A model generated the notes under the pieces. The model saw only the letters and a program-made list of their open reading frames with translations. It was not told the DNA's origin and did no database searches. Shown one piece after another: positions 7,917 through 15,168 of a DNA stretch of 41,327 bases. Source of the stretch: an uncultured Dehalococcoidia bacterium (GTDB lineage Bacteria; Chloroflexota; Dehalococcoidia; Tepidiformales; Tepidiformaceae); the NCBI GenBank assembly GCA_938015525.1, contig CALLPC010000017.1, positions 1-41,327 of the forward strand, in the 5' to 3' direction. Within the stretch, counting starts at the first letter, position 1; each line of letters begins with the position of its first letter. The position numbers and the translations under genes were made by a program.

Positions 7917-8041
7917 TTCCCGCGCGGGAACGTTCCCGGCCGCGCATCTTCCCCGGGGCGCAGCGGCCCGGAGGTGAAGCTTCCCGCGCGGGAGGCCTCC
8001 CCGGGGAGGAGGCTTCGCTCCGGGGGTCTTCCCGCGCGGGA
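7917..8041. repeat. Array of three identical GC palindromes (TTCCCGCGCGGGA) plus related palindromes
   Basis: The 13-bp sequence occurs at 7917-7929, 7981-7993 and 8029-8041, centres 64 and 48 bp apart. Other palindromes sit between and after them: CCTCCCCGGGGAGG (7996-8009) and CGGGGATTTCCCCG (8043-8056). The gap 7751-8093 has no gene of its own. The array ends 52 bp before the PadR-like gene, so it looks like an operator region for that regulator or for the divergent zinc protein. Proof of binding is lacking. Confidence 0.6.
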
Positions 8042-8093
8042 CCGGGGATTTCCCCGATGGAGCGCGCGGGCCGGGGGGCGCAGAGTGGGGGCC

Positions 8094-8594
8094 GTGGACG
8101 CCCGCTTCGCCCTGCTCGCCGCGCTCGCCGTCGCGCCCGGCCACCCGTACGCCCTGCTGGAGCACCTGCAGAGCCTCGGCATCGCCGTGAGCCGGAGCGC
8201 CCTCTACCGCGCAGCCGATTCACTGGCGGCGGATGGGCTGGCGGAGGCGGTGGTGGAGGAAGGCGCCACGGGCCACCTCCGCCGCCGGCTGGCGCTCACG
8301 GGCGCCGGCCGCGCGCGGCTTGCCGGGGCTGCCCTCGAAGCGCTCCGCACGGAGCCGCTCGATGGCCCGGGCTTCGCCCTCGCCCTGGCCGCGGCGGAGG
8401 CGGCGGGGGTTGGGGAGGCGGGCGGCGCCATCCGGGAGCGGCTCGCCGCCGCGGCCCGGCGGCTCACGGCCCTCGAACGGGAGCTGCGCGAACCCGCCGG
8501 GGAACCCGCCTTCCGCCCGCTGCGCGAACGCGAGGCGGCCCGCCTCCGGGCCGACATCGGCTGGCTGCAGGCGCAGCTGCGCCGGGCGGGCTGA
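8094..8594 (+). CDS. PadR-family transcriptional regulator
   Basis: A 166-residue protein. The first 80 residues form a winged helix: LLAALAVAPGHPYALLEHLQ, then SRSALYRAADSLAADGLAE, then a wing with ARRLALTGAGRARL-type sequence. The rest is alpha-helical with heptad-like REREAARLRADIGWLQAQL, as in the dimerisation region of PadR proteins. They usually repress nearby genes and themselves in response to small molecules. The start is the GTG at 8094, with an in-frame GTG at 8085 as alternative. A strong palindrome array lies directly upstream. Confidence 0.75.
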   Translation: MDARFALLAALAVAPGHPYALLEHLQSLGIAVSRSALYRAADSLAADGLAEAVVEEGATGHLRRRLALTGAGRARLAGAALEALRTEPLDGPGFALALAAAEAAGVGEAGGAIRERLAAAARRLTALERELREPAGEPAFRPLREREAARLRADIGWLQAQLRRAG

Positions 8595-8598
8595 GCCC

Positions 8599-9801
8599 TC
8601 AGCCGCGCGGCAGCCCAAGGCCGCGCGTCGCGATGATGTTCCGCTGGATTTCGCTCGTCCCGCCGCCGATCGGGCTCGTCGTGCTGTGCAGGTAGAAGCG
8701 GGCGATGCGGCCGCCGAGCACGCGCGCGTCTTCCCGGTCCGTCACCTGGCCGTAGAGGCCGGCGAGGTGCATCGCCGTCACCGCCAGGCGAACGTCCAGC
8801 TCGCTCGAGTAGAGCTTGGCGATCGAGGATTCCTTGTTCGGGATTTCGCCGCGCTCCTGCATCGAGATGATGCGGTAGGAGATGAGCGATTCGACCTGCG
8901 CTTCGATGGCGCGGTCGGCGAGTTCGGTGCGGAGCGACGGGCGTGTAGCCACGTTGCGGCTACCAATAGCCGAGTCGCGGGCGAAGCGGACGAGGTCGCG
9001 GACGATGAGCTGGTGGGAGACGCTCGTGGCGATGCCGCTCCGCTCGAAATCGAGGGTCGTGGTGGCGAGGTACCAGCCCCGGTTCTCCTCGCCGAGGAGG
9101 TTTTTCGCCGGGATGCGGACGTCCTCGAAGAAGACCTCGTTGAACTCGTGGCTGTTCAGCATGTTGACGAGCGGGCGGACGGTGATGCCGGGCGTCTTCA
9201 TGTCGACGAGGAAGTAGCTGATGCCGCGGTGCTTCGGGGCGTCCGGGTCCGTCCGGGCGAGGAGGATGCCCATGTGGGCGTGCTGGGCGCCGGAAGTCCA
9301 GATCTTCTGGCCGTTGACGACGTAGTCGTCGCCGTCGCGGACGGCGCGGGTCTGGAGGCTGGCGAGGTCGGAGCCGGCACCGGGCTCGGAGAAGAGCTGG
9401 CACCAGATGTGCTCGCCGGAGATGATCTTCGGGAGGTATTCGCGTTTCTGCTCCTCGGTGCCGTAGACCATGATGGTCGGGCCGGCCCAGCCGTGGCCGA
9501 TGCCGCCGGGCCGGGGGGCGCGGCGCCAGGCGAACTCCTCGCTGAGGATGAACTGCTCCTTGACGCTGAGGCCGCCGCCCCCGTGCTCCTTCGGCCAGGC
9601 GGGGGCGCCCCAGCCGCGGGCGTTCAGCTTCTTCGTCCACTCCCGCATGAACTCGGCGAAGCCGGGCACCGCACGCCCTGCGCCGTTGAAGAGGCCCCAC
9701 TCGACCGGGCGGTCGGCGAACTCGGGCGGGAATTCGGCTTCGAGGAAGGCGCGCACCTCCTGCCGGAAAGCGGCCTCGGCGGGCGAATCGCGGAACTCCA
9801 T
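8599..9801 (-). CDS. Acyl-CoA dehydrogenase family protein
   Basis: A 400-residue flavoprotein with the full three-part ACAD fold. The N-terminal helical domain starts MEFRDSPAEAAFRQEV. The middle flavin-binding part has LFSEPGAGSDLASLQTRAV and GQKIWTSGAQHAHMGILLARTD. The C-terminal helices end with PIGGGTSEIQRNIIATRGLGLPRG. The enzyme oxidises an acyl-CoA to the enoyl-CoA, passing electrons to ETF. Substrate length cannot be told. GGGGAGGT lies 8 nt before the ATG at 9801; the frame is open to 9984 but that extension is not ACAD-like. It ends 4 nt from the convergent PadR-like gene. Confidence 0.9.
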   Translation of the reverse strand: MEFRDSPAEAAFRQEVRAFLEAEFPPEFADRPVEWGLFNGAGRAVPGFAEFMREWTKKLNARGWGAPAWPKEHGGGGLSVKEQFILSEEFAWRRAPRPGGIGHGWAGPTIMVYGTEEQKREYLPKIISGEHIWCQLFSEPGAGSDLASLQTRAVRDGDDYVVNGQKIWTSGAQHAHMGILLARTDPDAPKHRGISYFLVDMKTPGITVRPLVNMLNSHEFNEVFFEDVRIPAKNLLGEENRGWYLATTTLDFERSGIATSVSHQLIVRDLVRFARDSAIGSRNVATRPSLRTELADRAIEAQVESLISYRIISMQERGEIPNKESSIAKLYSSELDVRLAVTAMHLAGLYGQVTDREDARVLGGRIARFYLHSTTSPIGGGTSEIQRNIIATRGLGLPRG

Positions 9802-10004
9802 CGGCGGTAGACCTCCCCGGGGGCGAATCGGCTTCGACGCCGATTGTCGCGCCCGCCCGGGTAACGTGTCGAGGCGGCCGACGGCCGGCCCGGGCGGTGA
9901 ACGCCCGGCGCCGCGGCGGAGCGATAGCGGCCGCTCCGCGCTCTTGTCCGCCGGCGTGGCCCGGCCTACGCTTCCGCGTCGCAACCCACTGACTGGAGGT
10001 CGGG

Positions 10005-10511
10005 ATGCCGGTCGTTCTCGTCACGATTGCCGGGCTGCCGGCGCACCCGCTCGTCGCCCATGGTGCGGTGGTCCTCGTGCCGCTGGCCTTCGCGGCCCAT
10101 GCGCTCACGGGCTGGCGCCGGGCATGGCGGGCAGTCTACGCGGCCCCTGCGGCTCTCCTCGGGGTCGCGGGGGCGGCGTTCGCGTGGGCGTCCTCGGCAT
10201 CCGGCGAGCCGCTGAAGGATTCCCTCAAAGACGCGGCGAAGGCGGCCGGGCAGAAGGTCCGTTTCGGCGACCACCCGGACCAGGGCGAGGCGGCATACAG
10301 CTGGGCGCTCTCGCTGGCGGTCCTGCTCATCGGATTCGCCGCCCTGGCGTTCATCGAGCGGAAGCGGGAGCTGCCGGCGTGGCTGCCGCTCGCAGCGTGG
10401 GTGGTCGCAGGGCTGGTGGGTGTCGTCGCCGTCGCGGCGATGACGGTCGCCGGGCACTCCGGCGCCGAGCTCGTCTGGAAGGACGTGGGGACGTTCGCGG
10501 CCGGGCAGTGA
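10005..10511 (+). CDS. DUF2231-domain membrane protein
   Basis: A 168-residue protein with about four membrane helices and the N-terminal signature GLPAHPLVAHGAVVLVPLAF typical of DUF2231. Its charged loop (KDAAKAAGQKVRFGDHPDQGEAA) lies between helices 2 and 3. Family members are often linked to redox or heme-containing membrane systems, but their function is unknown. CTGGAGGTCGGG precedes the ATG. No operon partner is apparent, since the gene converges on the hydrolase gene 18 nt downstream. Confidence 0.8.
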   Translation: MPVVLVTIAGLPAHPLVAHGAVVLVPLAFAAHALTGWRRAWRAVYAAPAALLGVAGAAFAWASSASGEPLKDSLKDAAKAAGQKVRFGDHPDQGEAAYSWALSLAVLLIGFAALAFIERKRELPAWLPLAAWVVAGLVGVVAVAAMTVAGHSGAELVWKDVGTFAAGQ

Positions 10512-10529
10512 AGCGCGGGGCCGACGGGG

Positions 10530-11291
10530 CTACGGCGTGGCTACCGGAGCCCGGAGGAAGGCGGCGACGGCCTCGATGAAGCGCGGGTTCCGAATCGCGC
10601 TGATGTGGGCATCGTGCGGGATCGGCAGGAAGCGCGCGTTCGGCAGCTGCCGGGCGAGGGCGGCGGCGGGCTCGAAGAAGACATCGCGGGTGCCGGCGGC
10701 GACGAGGACCGGCTGCCGGATGGCGGGCAGCAGGCCCGGGTCGACGGGGACGCCGTCACGGAAGACGCCGCGGAAGACGCGCTCCAGGGCGACGAGGTCC
10801 ATCTCGCTCCAGTAGCGGGCGAGGTAGGCGAGGTACTCGAGCGGGCGGCGGACCGGCGCCCGGCTGCGGGGATGGCGCCGTTCGAAGACGAAGCGGCCGC
10901 GCCCGCGCGGGAAGTAGCTCCCCATCCCCCCGACGACGCCCCGCTCGATGCGGGCGCCGTGCCGGCCGAGCAGCTCGAGCGCAACCATCCCGCCCATGGA
11001 GTAGCCGACGACGGGCGCCCGCTCGATGCCCTCCTCGTCCATGACGGCGAGGACATCGGCAGCGAGGCTCGCCCGGCTGTACGCCCCGGCTACCGGGGGT
11101 TTTTCGCTCCGGCCGTGCCCGCGGAGGTCCGGGAGGATGAGCGTATGCTGCGCTGCGAGCCGTTCGACCCAGCCCGGCGCGACCCAGTTCGACCAGCCGG
11201 AGGCGGTGTACCCGTGGATGAGGACGACCGGAGCGCCGCGGCCTTCGACGCGGTAGTGGATGCGGACGCCGGAGCGGCGGGTCTCGGGCAT
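10530..11291 (-). CDS. Alpha/beta-fold hydrolase
   Basis: A 253-residue alpha/beta hydrolase. The oxyanion segment is VVLIHGYTASGW, followed by LPDLRGHGRSEKP. The nucleophile elbow is GYSMGG (Ser98), the acid is probably Asp203 in AAGTRDVFF, and the base is His229 in PHDAHISAI. Substrate is unknown; relatives include esterases and C-C hydrolases. The frame is open upstream through the next gene, but homology begins at MPETRRSGVRIHYRVEG, so the ATG at 11291 is used. It lies 49 nt after the stop of the DsbA-like gene on the same strand. Confidence 0.85.
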   Translation of the reverse strand: MPETRRSGVRIHYRVEGRGAPVVLIHGYTASGWSNWVAPGWVERLAAQHTLILPDLRGHGRSEKPPVAGAYSRASLAADVLAVMDEEGIERAPVVGYSMGGMVALELLGRHGARIERGVVGGMGSYFPRGRGRFVFERRHPRSRAPVRRPLEYLAYLARYWSEMDLVALERVFRGVFRDGVPVDPGLLPAIRQPVLVAAGTRDVFFEPAAALARQLPNARFLPIPHDAHISAIRNPRFIEAVAAFLRAPVATP

Positions 11292-11300
11292 TGCGCCCTG

Positions 11301-11306
11301 ATCGTA
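11301..11306 (-). promoter_or_regulatory. -10-like TACGAT, 9 nt before start codon
   Basis: On the minus strand TACGAT ends 9 nt before the ATG of the alpha/beta hydrolase. The spacing suggests a leaderless transcript separate from the DsbA-like gene. Confidence 0.4.
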
Positions 11307-11340
11307 GCGTGCCCGGCGAGGCCCGGGAGTTAGCGGGCCG

Positions 11341-12252
11341 TCAGCGGAGGTTCCCCCACTCCTGCTGCCGGGCGAAGAGGAGGTCGTGCATCGGCCAGAA
11401 TTTCCCCTGCTTGCCGGCGCAGATGGCGAGGAGGCTGGCGTTGCCGGCGTTCGGGTGGATTTGCGTGATGGGGAAGTGGAGGAAGGCGAGGGCGACGTCG
11501 TCCCCGAGGAGCTTCCGCACTTCGGGGAGGCTGACCTGGTTCCAGCGGAGGCAGAAGGGGCACTGGAAGTCGCTGAACTCGGCGATGACGACGCGGGCGT
11601 TCGGGTTCCCTTCGAAGGCGGCGCCGGAGAGGTCGGGCCGCTGGGGCAGGATTTCGAAGGACGGCGGGTTCGTTGCCGCGAGGGCCTGCACCTGCGGCGA
11701 ATAGGCATCCACGGACGTCGGCGGGTTCGGCGAGCGCTCCTTCTCGATGATCTCGAGCAGGATGGCGGTTGGCTGGGCGCCGACCAGCTTCTTGTTGTTG
11801 ATGAAGAAGGTCGGGGTGCCGCTCACGCCGAGCTGGTTGCCGCGCTGGAGGTGGCTGTTGATGAGCTGGACGTTGGCGCTGTCGTTCAGGCACTGCAGCA
11901 GCTGCTGCTCATCGAGCCCGATGGTGCGGGCGTAGCCGAGGAACGCATCGAGGAGCGTGGCCTGCGCAGCAGCGGTGGGCGAAGCGCCGGCCGGTGCCGT
12001 GCGCAAAGCCGCGGGGGGGCCGGCGGCGGGAGCCGACGCGGCCGGGCCATCCTCGCCGCCGCCGGGCTGCCACCAGATGGCGCCGGCGATGACGAGCGAG
12101 CCGACGAGGATGGCGGCGGGGGTGAGGAAGTAGCTCCAAACGGGCTGGCGGCGGAGGGCGCCCGGGCGGCTGCTGCCCCCGTCCGCGGCATCCGCCGTCG
12201 GCGGTCCCGGTTCGGCGCCGGGCGGCGGACCATCGAAGTCGGGATGCGTCAC
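11341..12252 (-). CDS. Membrane-anchored DsbA-like thiol oxidoreductase with swapped (circularly permuted) halves
   Basis: A 303-residue protein: cytoplasmic head, one membrane helix (about 38-61), Pro/Ala linker, then two DsbA segments in reverse of the usual order. Residues 96-170 match the C-terminal half of a bacterial DsbA domain (FLGYARTIGLDEQ, then the cis-proline stretch GVSGTPTFFINNKKLVGAQP). Residues 207-303 match the N-terminal half (VVIAEFSDFQCPFC with Cys231 and Cys234, then FPITQIHPNAGNA and FWPMHDLLFARQQEW) and then stop. A 36-residue linker joins them. Such proteins oxidise or shuffle disulfides outside the membrane. The start is a GTG directly after a perfect hairpin, with no Shine-Dalgarno sequence. 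I am confident of the family and fairly confident of the permutation. Confidence 0.85.
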   Translation of the reverse strand: MTHPDFDGPPPGAEPGPPTADAADGGSSRPGALRRQPVWSYFLTPAAILVGSLVIAGAIWWQPGGGEDGPAASAPAAGPPAALRTAPAGASPTAAAQATLLDAFLGYARTIGLDEQQLLQCLNDSANVQLINSHLQRGNQLGVSGTPTFFINNKKLVGAQPTAILLEIIEKERSPNPPTSVDAYSPQVQALAATNPPSFEILPQRPDLSGAAFEGNPNARVVIAEFSDFQCPFCLRWNQVSLPEVRKLLGDDVALAFLHFPITQIHPNAGNASLLAICAGKQGKFWPMHDLLFARQQEWGNLR

Positions 12253-12271
12253 CCTGCGATTGTCGCAGGGG
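12253..12271. repeat. Perfect hairpin abutting the start codon of the DsbA-like gene
   Basis: CCCTGCGA and TCGCAGGG (8-bp arms, 3-nt loop) end one base before the GTG at 12252. A -10-like GACAAT lies inside it (12264-12259, minus strand), 6 nt before the GTG. It could be a protein-binding operator over a leaderless promoter, or an RNA hairpin. Confidence 0.5.
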
Positions 12272-12311
12272 GGCGCGGAGCGGTCACGCGCCGGTCAAGA
12301 TGGAGGCCGGA

Positions 12312-12337
12312 CGGGCCGCCCGTGCCGGGGCGGCCCG
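12312..12337 (-). terminator. GC hairpin downstream of the zinc-ribbon gene
   Basis: CGGGCCGCC pairs with GGCGGCCCG across 8 nt. It lies after the zinc-ribbon stop codon and before the DsbA-like gene. There is no T-run, so termination is only likely. Confidence 0.45.
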
Positions 12338-12343
12338 CCGGTC

Positions 12344-12369
12344 GTGTGCTGCCAGGGGTCGCAGCACAC
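12344..12369 (-). terminator. Second hairpin downstream of the zinc-ribbon gene
   Basis: GTGTGCTGC pairs exactly with GCAGCACAC across 8 nt, 22 nt after the zinc-ribbon stop on the minus strand. Together with the neighbouring hairpin it probably ends the riboswitch-controlled transcript. Confidence 0.5.
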
Positions 12370-12391
12370 ACGAGGAGGGAACTGGGCGTCT

Positions 12392-12568
12392 CTAGCCGTA
12401 GCGCCACTCCGGGGTGGCCGTATGGCAGCCCGGGCAGTACCGCTGGCGCGGTTCGTAGGGTGCGCGGCAATCGGGGCAGGTGCGGGTTGCCCGCTGCCGG
12501 GCAACGGGTTCGGCGGGCTGCGGCGCCATCCGGCGGCGCCACCAGGGCTGGAAACCGGGTCGGAGCAT
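12392..12568 (-). CDS. 58-residue zinc-ribbon protein under a c-di-AMP riboswitch
   Basis: The ATG at 12568 is preceded by a strong Shine-Dalgarno sequence (AGGAGG, 7 nt away). The product begins MLRPGFQPWWRRRM, a basic, Trp-rich segment, and ends with a zinc ribbon CPDC...YCPGC (four cysteines in two CxxC pairs) and a short WRYG tail. No enzyme domain fits in this length, so it may bind nucleic acid, a protein partner or a membrane surface. It is the first gene after a c-di-AMP riboswitch and is followed by two hairpins, so it is probably the main target of that switch. I do not recognise the family. Confidence 0.7.
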   Translation of the reverse strand: MLRPGFQPWWRRRMAPQPAEPVARQRATRTCPDCRAPYEPRQRYCPGCHTATPEWRYG

Positions 12569-12683
12569 CGTCGTGCCTCCTGCGCTGTCGATGCCTGGGG
12601 GATAGCGCTGCTCCGCCCGGGGGAACCGGCGGGCTTGCGCATCCCGGGAGACCTGAGAGGCACGTGCGGCAGGCTGGAGGGCT

Positions 12684-12802
12684 GCCGGGCCTCTCCCCGA
12701 TGCCTGCGGGGTTAGCTGACGGGTTCGGCGAGGGGAGTCGCCTACCCGGCCGCAGCCGGGATACACCCCAATGAGACGGTTCCCCCGCTCGGCGGCAGGC
12801 CG
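12684..12802 (-). promoter_or_regulatory. c-di-AMP (ydaO/yuaA) riboswitch
   Basis: On the minus strand the hallmark blocks occur in order: GAGCGGGGGAACC, TTGGGGTGTATC, GGGTAGGCGACTC, then CCGAACCCGTCAGCTAACC followed by GCAGGCATCGGGGAG. This matches the actinobacterial-type ydaO riboswitch closely. Downstream a nested stem (GAGAGGC...GCCTCTC enclosing GGCAG...CTGCC) may be the expression platform. The switch precedes the zinc-ribbon gene by about 115 nt. A TTGACA (12861-12856) and a TATATT (12824-12819) lie upstream but are 31 nt apart, so the promoter is uncertain. Confidence 0.93.
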
Positions 12803-12894
12803 CCGATTCGGCATGACGAATATACCACACGGGTACCATGCGGAGATGAACAGCGTGTCAACGCGCGGCGCCCGGGCGGGCGCCCACGCCGGCC

Positions 12895-13836
12895 TTACTG
12901 GAAGAGGGCGCCGACAGACTGCCCGCTGTGGATGCGGGAGATCGCGTCGCCGAACTGGGGGGCCACCGGGATGACCGTCATGTTCGGCAGGACCTTCTCC
13001 GGCCCGAGGGGCAGCGAATCGGTGACGACGATCTCCTCGACGTCGAGGGCACGCAGCCGCTCGACGGCCGGCCCGGCGAAGACCGGGTGGTAGCAGCTGA
13101 CGATGATGCCGCGGGCGCCGTTCTGCCGGAGCGCGTGGACGGCCGAGACGATCGTGCCGCCGGTGCTGATCTCATCGTCGAGGATGAGACAGTTGCGGCC
13201 TTCGACTTCGCCGATGACGTGCAGCGCCTCGGCGACCTCGGCGTTGCCGATGCGCCGCTTGTCGATGATGGCGAGGGGCAGGTCGAGCCGGACGGCGAGG
13301 TCGCGAGCACGTTTTTCGCCGCCGACGTCGGTCGCGACGACGGTGTAGTTGGCGAGGTTCTTGGTTCGGAAGTAGGCTGAGACGGGGTAGAGGGCGTTCA
13401 GCTCATCAAGCGGGATGTTGAAGAAGCCCTGGATCTGGCCGGCGTGGAGGTTGAGGGTGAGGACGCGGTCGGCACCGGCCGTCTCCAGCATGTTGGCGAT
13501 GAGGCGGGCGGTGATGGGGACGCGCGGCTGGTCCTTCTTGTCGCTCCGGCCGTAGGCGTAGTAGGGAATCACGGCCGTGATGCGGCCCGCCGAGGCGCGG
13601 CGCGCCGCGTCGATCATGATGAGGAGCTCCATGATCGACGTGTTCACCGGGCTGGCGAACGGCTGGACGAGGAACACGTCGCGCTGCCGGATGTTCTCCT
13701 GGAACTGGACGAAGATGTTCTCGTTGGAGAATTCGAAGACGTCGACCTTGCCGAGGGAGCGGCCGAGACGCGCGGCGATGGCTTCGGCGAGCGCCGGGTG
13801 GGCGCGGCCAGTGAAGATAGCGAGGTCGTTGTACAC
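12895..13836 (-). CDS. prs: Ribose-phosphate pyrophosphokinase (PRPP synthetase)
   Basis: A full-length (313-residue) class I PRPP synthetase, which makes PRPP from ribose-5-phosphate and ATP for nucleotide, His and Trp synthesis. Visible landmarks are FSNENIFVQFQENIRQRDVFLVQ, the catalytic-flexible region IPYYAYGRSDKKDQPRVPI, the NLHAGQIQGFFNIPLDEL segment, and the PRPP-binding loop CLILDDEISTGGTI. The start is a GTG at 13836 with GAGGGG upstream. It is transcribed on its own; the 211 nt before it (13837-14047) hold no other gene that I can see. Confidence 0.95.
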   Translation of the reverse strand: MYNDLAIFTGRAHPALAEAIAARLGRSLGKVDVFEFSNENIFVQFQENIRQRDVFLVQPFASPVNTSIMELLIMIDAARRASAGRITAVIPYYAYGRSDKKDQPRVPITARLIANMLETAGADRVLTLNLHAGQIQGFFNIPLDELNALYPVSAYFRTKNLANYTVVATDVGGEKRARDLAVRLDLPLAIIDKRRIGNAEVAEALHVIGEVEGRNCLILDDEISTGGTIVSAVHALRQNGARGIIVSCYHPVFAGPAVERLRALDVEEIVVTDSLPLGPEKVLPNMTVIPVAPQFGDAISRIHSGQSVGALFQ

Positions 13837-14047
13837 CGGCGGTCCCCTCGATGTGGCGGCTTCGCAACGGCAGCGCCGGGAGCGAGGGTAGCACGGGGAG
13901 TGAGTTCGAGGTAGGAGGGCGGAGGCGGGAGGCTACTGGCTGGAGACTGCCCGCCGGATGCGGGGGGAGCGCGGTCAACGGCGCATGACGGGTTCCCGGG
14001 GCTGCGCCCGGCCGTGGACAGGATTCACGGGCGGGGGGCCCGGCCCC

Positions 14048-15088
14048 TCAGGCCTCCATACCCAGCCCGCGCAGGAACGCGGCGCGGAGCTCGACAAGGG
14101 GTCGGTCGCCGAGTCGCCAGGCGGACCACCCGTTGCCCTCCCTCCCCTTCGCGGCCTTAAACGCGGCAGAGGGGCTCGGATAGACAACGCCGCCGACCTC
14201 GATGCCGCCTGGCGCGATGAAGCCTTCTCGTTCCTGGCCGGCGATTCGCATCGTGACCCGGTCGCCGACGGAGAGGAGCCCTGCCTCCACGAGGTCTGCA
14301 ATCCCGACCATCGTCCCGTCGGGCTTGAGCGCCAGCTTCAGCTTGTGTTTGGGCCCCGCCAGTCCAGCGGCCGGGGCCTGGTCGGCGGGCGACTCGGTCT
14401 CGGAAAGGGGCTCCCCGGCTCCGCCACGACCGGCGTCGAGCCCGCCGCGTGGCTTTCCCATCAGCCGGGCGATGATCTCAACGACCGCATCGCCGGAGAT
14501 CCGCTCATTGAATCGCAAGCGAACCGCCCGGCGCAGGGCCTGCACCGCCTGGGAATCGCGGTTCTTCAGCTCATCGGCGATGACGCGCTCTGCGAGGAGC
14601 TTGCTCAACGGGTTGGCGCTCGCCAGCGAGTCCCGCCGGAAGAGCCGCAGGACCTCCCACGCTTCGCGGATGTCGTCTTCCGAGCCCTGGAGCTGGACGG
14701 AGGCCACTCGCTTCTCCGGGAGCGGACCGGCAGCGTGCGCGTTGTAGATCGCCCAGGTGACACCGTTCGTGACGAGGCACCACCGCACCCCAAGAATCGA
14801 GGCGTATTGCACGCACTGGGCGGCAGCGGCATCGGTGACGGGAAGTCGGACTGCCTTGGCCTCGATGATGGCCTGGGCTTTTCCGCCTGCGTAGAGCTCA
14901 TAATCGATGAATTCACGCGTGGCCGGTACCGGTACTTCTCGACGCACATCCCCGACGGTGGTGTAGCCAAGAAGACGAAGGACAGGGTCGATGAGATAGA
15001 CCCGCGTATCGGCTTCACTCAAATTTTGGTCAACGAACGCTGCTAAGGACTGGACATGCTCGAGGAATTCTGCCTGGGGCTCCTCCAT
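14048..15088 (-). CDS. HsdR_N-type PD-(D/E)xK nuclease fused to a RAMA domain
   Basis: A 346-residue protein. Residues 15-115 match the N-terminal nuclease domain of type I restriction R subunits, with Asp62 and Glu76-x-Lys78 (IDYEL...IIEAKA) as the likely metal site and a following Q-x-x-x-Y-A-type helix. Residues about 265-345 match the RAMA domain (LVEAGLLSVGDRVTM, GIEVGGVVYPSPSAAFKAA, NGWSAWRL), found in restriction systems and thought to read modified DNA. No helicase, methylase or specificity subunit is nearby. A modification-sensing or stand-alone defence nuclease is an inference. Confidence 0.8.
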   Translation of the reverse strand: MEEPQAEFLEHVQSLAAFVDQNLSEADTRVYLIDPVLRLLGYTTVGDVRREVPVPATREFIDYELYAGGKAQAIIEAKAVRLPVTDAAAAQCVQYASILGVRWCLVTNGVTWAIYNAHAAGPLPEKRVASVQLQGSEDDIREAWEVLRLFRRDSLASANPLSKLLAERVIADELKNRDSQAVQALRRAVRLRFNERISGDAVVEIIARLMGKPRGGLDAGRGGAGEPLSETESPADQAPAAGLAGPKHKLKLALKPDGTMVGIADLVEAGLLSVGDRVTMRIAGQEREGFIAPGGIEVGGVVYPSPSAAFKAAKGREGNGWSAWRLGDRPLVELRAAFLRGLGMEA

Positions 15089-15095
15089 GGGCGAG

Positions 15096-15101
15096 AGGAT
15101 A
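15096..15101 (-). promoter_or_regulatory. -10 box TATCCT, 7 nt before start codon
   Basis: On the minus strand TATCCT ends 7 nt before the ATG of the nuclease gene, with no Shine-Dalgarno sequence. This suggests leaderless expression independent of the ridA gene upstream. Confidence 0.5.
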
Positions 15102-15168
15102 CGCGCCGCTCTCGGCTTCCTCAATGGCGCTGCGGAACGACGCCATGCGGTGTCACGGCAGGCTGCCT

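Noticed and set aside
9802..9984. N-terminal extension of the acyl-CoA dehydrogenase
   Set aside because: The ATG at 9801 has an ideal Shine-Dalgarno sequence and the family's normal N-terminus.
12249..12839. Minus-strand frame of 196 codons overlapping the c-di-AMP riboswitch
   Set aside because: It runs through the riboswitch and hairpins and its translation has no domain-like character.
13958..15046. Plus-strand frame opposite the HsdR_N-RAMA gene
   Set aside because: The minus-strand product has two recognisable domains; the plus-strand product has none.
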